Source of the DNA: Heligmosomoides polygyrus polygyrus | Lineage: Eukaryota > Nematoda > Chromadorea > Rhabditida > Heligmosomidae | Assembly: GCA_947396885.1 (NCBI GenBank) | Contig: OX377204.1 | Location: forward strand, 4,588,001 to 4,652,000 | Reading direction: 5' to 3' | DNA: 64,000 nucleotides | Part shown: in pieces, positions 25,401 to 37,400 of the stretch | How the letters are laid out: every line of letters begins with the position of its first letter | How positions within the stretch are numbered: position 1 is the first letter of the stretch | Notes under the pieces: model-generated | What the model was told of the DNA's origin: nothing | Seen by the model: only the letters and a program-made list of their open reading frames with translations | The model's database searches: none | Program-made: the position numbers and the translations under genes

Positions 25401-28400
25401 AACGAATCAACACAAGGGCAGTGCACCAGGTCCGACGTCCAACCACTCAGGGAGCAGGCAATTTTCAGGGGCCCACTGAGTAGGTATCGTCCACACTGCG
25501 ATTCTCTGCATTCACATCGCTCTCGCACATTTCGCGAAAAAGTGTGTTGACGAAGAACTGCATTGAAACAAACTATTTCAGAACATGGAGTCTATCGATC
25601 TTGATAGAGAAGTCGAAAAGATGCTAGCGTTGGAGAATGCGAACGACAACCGATTCGCAACCCTCCAATCGCAGATGTCCACATTGATGGAACAAGTGCA
25701 GGCTCTAACGAAACAGGCTGCTGAGGTGAGTAATTCACTGGCCTTAATAGGTAATGAAATGCACACATTACTGAAGTTGCCTGAGACGACATCTAACACT
25801 CTGTGGGTAGAAGCAGAAACCCGAACTAGGGAAAAGAATCGAACAGAGGTCTCCCAAAAGCTTCACGAACTTAGTGATAGCAGTTTCGGGGTCATCACCA
25901 CACAGCTCAAAAGAGTAGAAGAGTTTGTAGCCAACCTTTTGGAACTCGATAAACTCAATTGGGAGGAACTCACAAACAAACAAAAAGAGTTCTATAAACA
26001 AGCAAGTCATGACGACTGGTGCATGCGTAAACTGGCAAAAATGTTGAATGTGCCATCAACAGAAGTTCTTGGCGCAGTAGACCAGCGGTTGAGACTCTCG
26101 AAAGTCGACCCGTGGGGAACACCAATGCCCAATACAGCTGCATCCAGACAACATTTTGGTTCGAACGAAGATCCAATAAAGAATGAATACAGTCTATTGT
26201 TTCAGAAGAACCAGCCAATGGAGCTAGGCGAAGACTCCACCGACTTCAGGACGGTCATGCGCGCGGTCCGCGAGAGCAAGACTCCACTGACAACTGAGCT
26301 GGCACGGTTTGATCCCGAACGTGCACAACAAGGCGGGTCATCGTTTTCTAAAGAGATAGAGCGTGGATGTAAACCAGGAGCAGCGTTTTCGCAGCAGTTC
26401 AGGGAGTACGCAAAATATGATCCATTTCAGAGCTGCAGAGAGCTAAACACCTCAAAGCTGCCGACGGATCAGAAGCTGCAGAGCCACCAAGGTGAGCAGA
26501 TTTGCTTGTCACCTAAAACAGAACTGGAAGCAAATGTAAGTGCAGCTTTAGCGGCAATGGCATTACCGGAGGTTCAGCCTTTTTCTCACCCACAAGGGAA
26601 AGGACTAGAACAATTTATAATGTCCTTCTTGATGAAATACGGTAGATTAGGCCTTCCGGACAGCATGCTCATCCACCTGCTCTCCTCAAAAATTCAGGGA
26701 CATCCTAAAGCGGTGCTGGAAACCCTCCCGCTGGCACTTAAAGAAGGCAGTTTCTCGTGTTTCGTAGAAGCCTTTCGAACAAAAATCGGACAGTCAGATT
26801 CAACAGCTCGCACCGAGGCTTACATAAAACTCAAGCAGCTAAAGAAGCGTTCCACGATAACTGAATATTGTGTAGAACTAGAAGAGCTCACTCGTTGTGT
26901 ATACCCAGACGCAAGCGAGAAAGAACTGTCTATGATACGTGCTGGGGAATTGATTGCGCAACTCACTGATTGGGATGAGTACGTCCAGCTGTTTGCGGTG
27001 ATGGAACAGACCCATCAGAACGAAGCCTACGAGAAACTCAAAGGTATGGCGCAATCTATTGAGAGAAGCCGAAAAGTCGCGCGTGCTGTCCGGGCTTCAC
27101 TAAATTTCCGCAGTCACGGCGAATACGGCACTTCCAGCGAATCAGACAGTCGCGCCGAGAGGCATCAAAACCCAGACATTCACGCTGAGAAAAATCAAAA
27201 CCGTCCATTACCTCAGCGATCAAGGGCAAACCAACCCGTTGAGGGCTACTGCTCTTTTTGCAGAGAAAAGGGGCATTTTTCAAGAGATTGCGCACAAGCA
27301 ACAAGGAATCGCCCCAAACAAAACAATGGATCACAGGCTTCCCTTACAGCCGGATTTCGCTACAAGTCAAAGGGTCGCAAAGACGAAAACAGTCAGAAGC
27401 GAAGCTTCACAGCAACGCTAAATCGTTGGAATTGTGGAGGCATTCGGGCTAGGCCCAACCGACCGAACTCCAAAGATCAACTGATTGGCAAACAAACAAT
27501 TGGTAAGGTTTCGCTCTTAGGGTTGTCCAAAAGAGCTTTGTTCGACACGGGCTCACAGATTAGCATATTACCCCTCAAAATTTTGCTCGAGGCCCAAGAA
27601 TCGGGATTCGACCTCGACACTGATGTGGAGGAAATCAAAGCTGCCGGTAAAGAACCGGTCTACGACGCTTCAGGGAACGAGATGAAGTTCCTCGGTGCAG
27701 TCGTAGCCACAGTGACAAGGCACGGTGCTTCTCCACAGAGAGTAGCTATGTTCGTGAGAAAGTCAGAAGACGACATCGTAATTCTGGGCACAAATGCACT
27801 TTACAAGTTGAATATGGTGTTACAGAAAAAGGAAAAAGAGAAATCCAAACAAGTCATCCCCCATAGGAAGAATCGTCACGTATCCGATGCCCTCAAAACG
27901 AATTCAGGTGAGATGCCGAGACACAACACCAGCCTAAAGCGCAGGACTAACCAGTGCAAGAGCAATAATTACGAAAGCTCAAGCACTGCGGTTATCGTTA
28001 AACGCGTCTACCTTTTGCCCGGGGAGACAAAATCTGTGACCATTTCCGCCCCAAAAACGGAAGGCGACAAAATTTTCTGGTCAATTTGTCACATTGTACC
28101 GGATGTGGTTTACGGTAAAAGTTCCACTACCATGGAACTACCGGTAACAAATGTCTCAGATCTCCCTAAAATCCTGCGTGTTGGAGAAGAAATAGGGCAA
28201 TGGGACACTACAAAGGTCCTGGAAGACAATCCACTTCAGTGCTATACAATACAGCAACGCACCTGTGACGAAGAGAAAATACGCGGTGAGACACTCTGGG
28301 AAATACTCCAGGAAAATAAATCAGCAACGGATCACCAGGAACCACTAAGAACGCTAGTCTTGCAATACGGAAACGTCTTCGCAGTTGTAGACCAGGAACT

Positions 28401-31400
28401 AACGCAAACAGCGCTAGTTGAGCACGACATCGACACTGGTTCCTCACCGCCAATCAAACAAAAAGTTCGCCCTGTGCCCCTAGGCATTCGCAACGAACTA
28501 AGGAGAATTTTGAGCGATCTACAGGAAAGAGACATAATAGAGCCCAGTCAATCAAATTGGTCGTCTCCGATTGTCCTAGTGAAAAAGAAGGATGGCTCGT
28601 TAAGACTTTGCGTAGATTATCGCAAACTTAACCAAGCAACGAAAATTGACAGGTATCCATTACCAACAGTAGATATCATTCTACAAAATCTCAAAAACAA
28701 GCGCTACTTTTCAACGCTTGACCTCAGATCAGGGTATTGGCAAATAAAACTAACTGAAAAGGCCAAAGAGAAGAGCGCCTTCGCTACCACGGAAGGTCTT
28801 TTCCAATTCAAAGTACTCCCTTTCGGTCTGGCTTCCTCGCCGGCCGTGTTCCAGAGATTAATGCATCTGGTGCTGCGAGAACTCCCACCAGACGAAGTAT
28901 TTTGTTATCTTGACGATATAATGATCGCAACAAGCACTCACCAAAGGCATCTCGAGATGCTAGAAAAGATGTTTAAAGCCATAAGAGAAGCAAACCTCAA
29001 ACTGAACCCGCATAAATGTGTCCTAATGGAAAGCAAAGTGCATTTCCTGGGGCACATCATCGACGAGGAAGGACTTCACATGGATCCACAAAAGGTGCAG
29101 GCAATCATAGAATATCCAGAACCGAAAACCAGGCAAGATATGCGCACATTCTTAGGTATGTGTTCGTATTATCGCAAATTTGTGCTGGGATTTTCGCGAA
29201 TAGCTGGGCCTCTTCACGAAATGACTTCTGAAAAAGTGTCGTATACAATGACACCAGAGACGCGTTCAGCGTTCAATAACCTGAAAAGTGCTATAACTCA
29301 AGCACCTGTTCTCGCCCAACCAAACGTGGAGGCTGCAAGGAGTGGTGAAAAGCCTTTTAAAATTCATACGGATGCCAGTTATTCGGGTCTCGGAGCAGTT
29401 CTAAGTCAAGAGGGAGAAGACGGATTTCTGCACCCAATATTTTTCGCGTCAAAAGGGCTTTCAAAAAGTCAAAGAAATTACCACATAACCGACTTAGAAG
29501 CCTTAGCAGTGATCATGGCTTTGCGGAAATTTCACCCGTTCATATACAATCTGCAGGTAGAAGTGTTTACCGATCACCAGCCATTAACAGCATTATTCGC
29601 GAGAACTAATGTCTCAGGCCGAATATTACGTTGGGCGCTTGAAGTGCAACAATATAACGTAAAAATCATCTACCTTAAGGGTTCCGCAAATAAAGTGGCT
29701 GATGCCCTCAGCCGTGGCCATGTCGACACAGCAGCAATCGAGGAACAAGGGGAACGTCTCCCGTCCAATGATGTGGTGGTGGCTTGTTTGACAGAAGAGC
29801 CAAACTGGACGAAGGAGTTGCGACAAGACCCACTTTACGGAAAAGTTATCGAAGACCTCGAAAAAGACCGGCTATCGAACATCATAGCACTCCCTGGTCG
29901 CAAAAGGCACACAGTAGCAGACTTTGCCATGATGAACGGCTACTTAACCCTCGTGGACAATGGAAAATTCAGAAAAGTAGTGCCGAAGGCACAGAGGAAA
30001 ACGGTTTTCCTTGAAGTACACGCATCGTTGCTAGCAGGTCATTTCGGACCTAGAAAGGTACTTCGAATGCTTGCAAAAACCGTTTTCTGGGAAACCATGA
30101 AGAGGGATGTGCTAATGTGGTCAAAAGAGTGCAAGAATTGCTTTCTCTTCAACCAATCCCCAACAACTACGCCTCCGCTTAAGCCAATTATTACTTCCAA
30201 GCCCTTCGAAATGATAGGTATTGATATACTAGAAATGGGCTTGACGTCATCAGGTAACCGCTACATTTTGAGTGTGGTCGACCATTTCACGAAGTTTGGA
30301 GGGGCGTATGCAATTCCTTCAAAAACGAGCGAGGTTGTAGCGCGTACGCTGTTCGAAAGATGGATAGCCGATGGTTGCCGCGTTCCTGGTTGTATATTGT
30401 CAGACCAAGGTAGCGAGTTTGACAACAAACTGATGAAAACCCTTACCGAACTACTCGGCATAAAGCAAGTTTTCACAAAAGGCTACAACCCTCGTGAAAA
30501 CGGGCTTACGGAGCGTTTCAATAAAACCATAATTGGGTTGCTGAGAAAAAAGGTTATCATACCTATGGAATGGGACAAGTTGTTGCCTCACTGTCTTATA
30601 GCGTACAACAGCAATGTGCACGAGGCAACCGGACAATCCCCGTTTTTCTTGTTACATGCATTTGACTGTGAAATACCCTGGAACTCCATACCAGACCACC
30701 GCGTAAGCGAATACATGGTAGACGTGGATTCCTATGTAAGTGAGCTCATTGCCGGATTTCAAGCAATTCATAGGTCAGCCCAAGCACAAAATAATATAGC
30801 TCGCGACCGCGGAAAGCGCTATTATGACAGGCGAAACAAGGTCTCGGAGCGACCTTTCTCTGTGGGAGAGAGAGTGTATATGCGCGTCCCCATGGAGAAA
30901 TCGAGTTCCACCCATCCTAAGTTATCAAATGAATGGAACGGACCATTCAAAATTGTTAGCCTTAGTGAGAATAGTGCATTGATATCGCCAATCGACGGTA
31001 ATGACGAACCGCTAAAGGTGCAATTCGATTTACTGAAAAGGCTGCCTCCCTGCATAGATGACAAGCCAGTGCACACTCTTAGGCAACGAAGGAAAAGAGG
31101 CAGACCTAAAAAGTGCAACGGGATCCAATGTAAAACGGTTTGTTTCAGAGTCGACATTGGACTACCGAATGAGGACCCGTTACACCTGCTGTATCCGTGC
31201 GACTGCAGCATTTTCAAGACCAAGGCGCAGACAGCTCTTCCGAGTCTTCGTTCCGATCTCGCTCGATCGAAGCCAGTCAACAACACGTTCGAACTGGCGA
31301 ACGTTGCATCTATCGTGCTGGACCCTTTCTGGGGTGACCGACGCAAGGAAGAGGAGCTCATGGTCAAAGATTCAAAGCACCTCACCATTCTTGGATTGGC

Positions 31401-34400
31401 GCACGCGATCACTGCACACCGGTCGAGTTGCTACAAGTTCAACTCCGCTCTCCGGGCAGCAGCTGGCAAACGGATCGTGCACCCAGTCTTGTTTCCGTCC
31501 TTCCCTGGATATAATATTGAGTCTTACTACGCCCAGGCTGTGGAGCGCCTCGATCAGATCCCGCGGGACTACGACGATTCTCCGGCGAACCCGACAATAA
31601 TTGCTCTACCGCTGGCCTTCCTGCGAGCTGAGAAGGATTTAGAGGAGACCGACAAGGCCAAAGTTATGGTCTACACCACGCTGGATGGACTAGCCTGCCA
31701 ACTCAACCAGTGCCCGATTACAGCCGCCATCGTGTTGGTGTGGCCAGATGTCATGCCGTCCAGCCACCATATCAGCCATCTCATGCGTGCGCTCGAGCGA
31801 CACTTGCAGTGCGGCGGCACACTTGACATGTATCCTCCTCCTTATGAGGAAAGGCGTAGTGAGGCATGGCACGAAATTAAGGAAGTATGTGCCGAAGTCG
31901 TGGAAGTCCTAACCGGACCGGCTCGTGGTTTCGATGCTAGAGTAGTCGACGCATACGGAACCATAAAGAACACCGTACCATTGGGCCACCCATGTACCAG
32001 TCTCGGTACCAGCCCAAGAAATGGCGACTGCAAATTCCATCCTTGGCAGGTCGCAGTGTTCTTGAATCAGGTGCGGAAGTTCGCGATGAGCACCATTACA
32101 CTGCCCATATTCTTCCCGAAGAAAAGGACCAAACGCGAAGAGGACGACCAGCCCGCTGACAATGCAGACACCGGCTCTACTCCACGTCAATCGACCCCTC
32201 CGCCTCCCAACCCGAAGAAGAAGAAACCGACGAAGCCGCAAGTGATGTATCTCCGCGATGCCAAACGAGAACGCAACCGCTACGCCCCGCACATGAAGCA
32301 GCATGGCAAGCAGTTCAAGAAGAAGTAGCCGTCGGAGCCTGGCTCCTCCGAGGAGGGGCGTGTAGACGATAGTATTGTGTTAACCCCTGTTGCTACCTGT
32401 TGTTGCCCGTTGTCGTTGATGATAGGGCAGCAGTTTATGATCGCGGTTGATCAGGTTAGGCGATCTGATAAGCCGCCCCCTATATAAGACCGCCGCAGGC
32501 TACTTTGGTATTCATTTGCTTCGTTCTCTCGCTGCAATAAACCGATTTCCTACCCCCTGTCACCGCAGCAGCACAACTATAAGTTTCTTAAGTCACTAGA
32601 TAACACTAACATTTCTCATATCTTATCTAACCCTTGTCAATGCGAAACAATGTATGTAAACGATAAAAAATTTGTCGACAAGCATCATAATCATATTATA
32701 ACAGGTAATTTAGAAATCATAAAAGATATAGCACTAAGAGAATTACTTAGTAAAGGCACTAAATATAGAGTAGTTAAAAAACTAGACAAAGAAAAAATGA
32801 AATTCATATATAACCAGGCTATTGATGTTATTATCGAGAAAATCAAAAATAAATATAAGTTGAATGCTAATATTATAACTCAAATTAGAAAGCATTTTAT
32901 TTTACAATACAGAAATAAAGTTAAGCCTGTATTAAATAATAATCAAGAAATATCAGAAATTGTCCCATATACTCAAATAAAGTACTACCAAAATTACTTT
33001 ATTTTTTGCCCACTAGACAAAGCTTCTAACAACTACGGTATAATTTGCAAAAAATACTACTTACAAGTAACTATGAAGGAATTAGGAGTAGTCATTAACT
33101 CGTACAATGTGCTCTTGACAACTAAAGACCAAAACAACAAAGTGTACAATCACATGCCCAATATCAGTGAATCTGATATCTTACGTAGACACAACCTTTT
33201 TAATGTGAATAACGGTTTAAGAATTAACAATGACACCGCAATTCCGATAATCTACTGCCTACCTAAAATGCACAAGGACCCAATTAGTTTTAGATTTATA
33301 ACAGGCGCATCCAAAAGCAGCGTTAAAAACCTTGCCTTACAATTACAATGTATATTCACATTTATTAAGAATCATTTCATTAACTATTGTAACGTAGTAG
33401 CTAACCGAAACAGATCTATGAAAATATATTGGGCAATTAATAATACAAATATTACCTATGAACTAAACGCATTACAAGATAACCATTTGAAACTCTATTC
33501 AGCAGACTTCAAAAATATGTTTACTAACCTGCCTCATAAGACTATCTTAGACAAAATTGCAGTTTTACTCAAAATCTGTTTTAAAAATGCTAATAAAAAT
33601 TTCATAGCTTGTAATGGCTACAAGACATTTTACACTAATGAAACAAATTTGAATTCTCAATATAAAATATTTAATATGCAAGACATTATGGATCAGGTTA
33701 ATTTCTTACTTAAAAATAGCTATGTAGTATTTAGCTCAACTATCTTCAGGCAAAACAAAGGTGTTCCTCAAGGAGGTAACTTTAGTCCACTACTTGCAGA
33801 TATCACAATGTCTATGTTGGAATACGAATTCGCTAAAGCGTTTGTTGCCAGTAGTAATAGCATATTTATACCATACAGGTATATGGATGACCTACTAATA
33901 GTCCATAACTTAGACGAAAAACAAGTAGATAATATTTTGAAAATAGTTTATAAAGATACCCTGGAATTGAAAAAGACACACATCAATGAACACCACTGCA
34001 ATTATTTAGACATCACATTAATAATTATCAACAACAGAATAGAAACAAGAATGTACAATAAAACAGATGATTTCAACTTTAAAGTTCTAAGGTACATTTT
34101 ACTTCAGCGGTCTCCATAAATATCAAAAAAGCCATAATTTTATCGGAAACGTTAAGAATAGCAAACACTTGTTCTGACCTAAAGTATTTTCTAGAAAAAA
34201 TTATTGAACTGAAAAATATTTTAAAGCATAATGAATACACAGAAGAGTTCATTATTTCAAACATAATTAAATGTTTATATAAACACAGATTTATATATTA
34301 TAAGTTCAAACTTCATCAAGTCAAAGACAATCTAGCTATATTTTTACAGAAAACATTTGACGAATAAAATTGTACTTAAATTAAATACCTTCCAAATCTT

Positions 34401-37400
34401 TTATTTGCTAAAACTGTGTATTTAAGTTAACATAATATAAATTAATATTATTAATAATAAATAAATACTTAACAGTGATAAGGGTACCGTTTTGTTTTGT
34501 TATTGGTTTTATTGCACTCTGTTTTCGACACTGAGTGTGAGGCGTGAAACCTTCCTCAATGATACAACCAGTTTTACCATATTTGAATTATAAATGAGAA
34601 TAAGTATGGATATCATTATACATATCAGTTGGCTAACACACACTTCCTTATTTGTAAATGTGCCACTACGGAGTGCGGTAATAGCCAAAGTGGGTAAGTC
34701 TTTCAATTTTTAAAACTGAGATTAATAATAGTAACTGTATTATTATTATAGTTATAGTTATAATATTTATTTAAAAAATAATAATAAAATAAAAATAATT
34801 ATATATAATAAATTATAATTATAAAAAATTATGGTTTATAACTACTATGTATATATTTAGTTTGTCATAAGCTTTAATAATTGGGGTTGTTATTTTATAA
34901 TAATTATTAAATGTTACTATTAGAGATACATTTATTGTAATAATTATACAATAAATTGTAATCATAAGTTATAATTATACATTTAGTTTTAATTTTAATT
35001 ATATAATCATAATTGTAACAATTACATATAATTATAATTTTTATATAAATAAGTTTTTCAATTAACCTCTTTCAACTTAGAACGTGTTTTCTACTTCTTT
35101 CAGAAATATCTTTTTGTTTAACTCACATTTTTTTACTCCTCCTTCGTCTTCATTTTTAAACTCAATTTTCTCAAGTAGTGTCTAATTCCTCATCCTATCG
35201 TATTCATTCTTTCTCTTCTTTTTTTCATCTAATCTCTCTTCCTTTTCATTCTCCTATCTCTCTTCACACACAAACAGATTTTAAAGATATCTTAAAATAT
35301 GCTCCTCTTCTTCACTGAAGAGCCACGGGAGGAGCATTACACAAAGGTTCGTCTGAAGATAGTGGCGAAACGAACCTTTTAATATTTTTTATGCTAAGTA
35401 ATATTTATTTTGTAATTAAAGATGGCACTTTACACATTTCTTTACTTCTTCGAACCTCTATTTTTATTTGTTTTGTATTACTAGTCATCGTAAGAACAAT
35501 ACTTGATCCATGTCGCGAATCAGGACAGCATTGGGAAGTGGGAACATGCCAGCCAACCATAACCAATCAGAGCACCAACCGAACACATGCCAGTCAATCA
35601 GAGGTGTGCGTCAAATTTTTTCGGTAAATTTTTAACGATCATTTTTTAAACGAAAAATTTTATGTTAAAATCGGTAAATTCGTTAAATAAAATTTTCCTT
35701 GCTACTGTCAATTTAGCAGTATTTTAATATGTAAAAAAGAAAAATGCCGGTAAATCCGGTAAATCGGTAAATCGTTAATCGTAAACGCACACCCCTGGTA
35801 CCGCCCATACATACCCTCTCTGAATAGTAGATAAATTCGATGCGGCCTGATTGGCTGACACGTTCTCACCTTCGAGTGCTGCCCTCATCCGCGACATGGA
35901 ACCAATATTTAACTGAAATAGTAATAGCTTTACAAAGTATTACCGGCTTTTTCCTCAGAACGACTTCAGTGCTCCCGAGCTTGATGTAATACGTTGGATT
36001 CGACTGTCCATGTCCGAAGCGTCGCACCACAAATGGTTCGCACTGCTTCAGATTCAGTTGTTGCATGAGGAACTCACGCAACGGTTTCTCCGGTAGTCGT
36101 TCTTCTGAAAAGATAGGCTCCAGTACATTGTTAGCATAAGCAGTTGCTGTTGAAATAATGCCTGCTCGACTACATGAGCTTCTTATCGAAACTTTGGACA
36201 TTTGGTGTGCTAAGGAGTACACCTTATGGCTTGCCCTTACGAGTTCGAGAAACCTGCTCGGGAAGGAAACGGGCATAGCCCTGTCCATAAAAGTCAATAA
36301 GAAAAATACCGCCAGTACATTGGCCGATTTCTGAAAGATAGGCTAAGCATTTTTTTCATTACCTTTTCCCTTCTTTCGGTAAGCTGAAAAATTTCCCGTT
36401 CGAAGAAGCCTTGGTTTTCAGAAATGAAGAACTGGTGCAACTCATCTTCAGCAACTCGATCGGAATCAAACGTTTTTTCTATTTAGGCTTTGAAGGAAGC
36501 AAAGCAAATGACAATCTGATGGTGCTAAGTAGGGCTATAGGATAGATGTGGTATCAGTTTGAGCTCTGTTATTTTTTAACGGGTTATCAAAACGGTGAGG
36601 AGTCTGACGTGATCACGGTAGAGCATCACGCCTTTGCGAATGGCTGGTTGACAGCTTTTTTCTTGATTTATTCGTTCAATTTCGATATGAAGTTGACGAC
36701 AGCAGACATTCATTCAATAGTTCAATCGACAGTTTAGTTTTTCAATCAATAGTTTGGTTTCTTAGAAGTAGTTCAAAGTATGCTAACCCTCCCATACGTC
36801 AATGGATTTGGTAAGATGGATTTCCCTCCATTCGTGAGAGATCCAAACATCCAATTTAACGTAACCAAGTCGTTGTGAATGCTTGAGTTCGATATGTTCA
36901 ACTTCTCACAAGTTGCCATACGCCGGTTAGTTTTGATTCCTTCATTTTGCCATCGCCAGTAGTGCTTGTATGACCAGTATGTGGTGGAGGTTTCACATTA
37001 AAATTTCCAGAGCGAAAGCGAACGAACCAACGTTGACACTGGCGTTGACTAAACGGTTCTCACCATGAACTACACATAATTTCTTCCGAGCTTGCACCTC
37101 ATTTTTGTCCTTTCAAAAGTGAAACAAAAAATATTCCGATAATGCTCTCTTTGATGGTTCACTTTTAGTCGAAGGAAGGTGTCCGAAGCACCTTAATGCG
37201 CCATGGTGCTATTTCTATGGCACTCTGTAGAGAAAGCTTTCCTCTAAAGAGTCAATGAAATACTCAGTGTTTCACCATTCCCACAATATTTCACTGACTC
37301 CACTGGAATAATAGGTTTGGTTGACCTGTTGGGCTCGGATTCATGAACGACTTACCGATCGGTAATGTGTAAAATCTACAGCTACTCCTCACTCCGCGAT

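Larger units (their letters stand above)
24864..32582 (+). mobile_element. Complete Ty3/Gypsy LTR retrotransposon with 4-bp target duplication
   Basis: Two LTRs (24868-25084 and 32361-32578), flanked by ATAA at 24864-24867 and 32579-32582, enclose a primer-binding site, one 2247-codon gag-pol frame and a purine tract. The LTRs differ by one C in a C run, so the insertion is recent. Domain order is gag, protease, RT, RNase H, integrase, the Gypsy order. It is inserted in the same direction as the Penelope-like ORF and on the opposite strand to the ACAD10-like gene. Confidence 0.95.
24005..34367 (+). mobile_element. Penelope-like retroelement with N-terminal GIY-YIG domain (Naiad-type), interrupted by a Gypsy element
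   Basis: Two AT-rich parts, 24038-24867 and 32583-34367, belong to one element. The first encodes a GIY-YIG nuclease domain, the second a Penelope-type reverse transcriptase. Leaving out the inserted Gypsy element and one copy of its ATAA target duplication, the two parts are in the same frame with no stop at the junction. Published work describes Penelope-like elements with permuted, N-terminal GIY-YIG domains (Naiad, Chlamys, Hydra); this order fits that group. The element's own outer borders were not fixed. Its base composition (Asn, Lys, Ile, Tyr rich) differs strongly from its surroundings. Confidence 0.8.

Noticed and set aside
30822..31600. Open frames of 180-196 codons on both strands
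   Set aside because: They overlap the Gypsy polyprotein in other frames; the polyprotein has the integrase motifs and explains the region.
36105..36297. Upstream extension of kinase exon 6 to a methionine at 36297
   Set aside because: A TCTTTTCAG acceptor at 36105 and the family alignment place the exon start at 36104; the extension is unlike the family and follows a mariner fossil.
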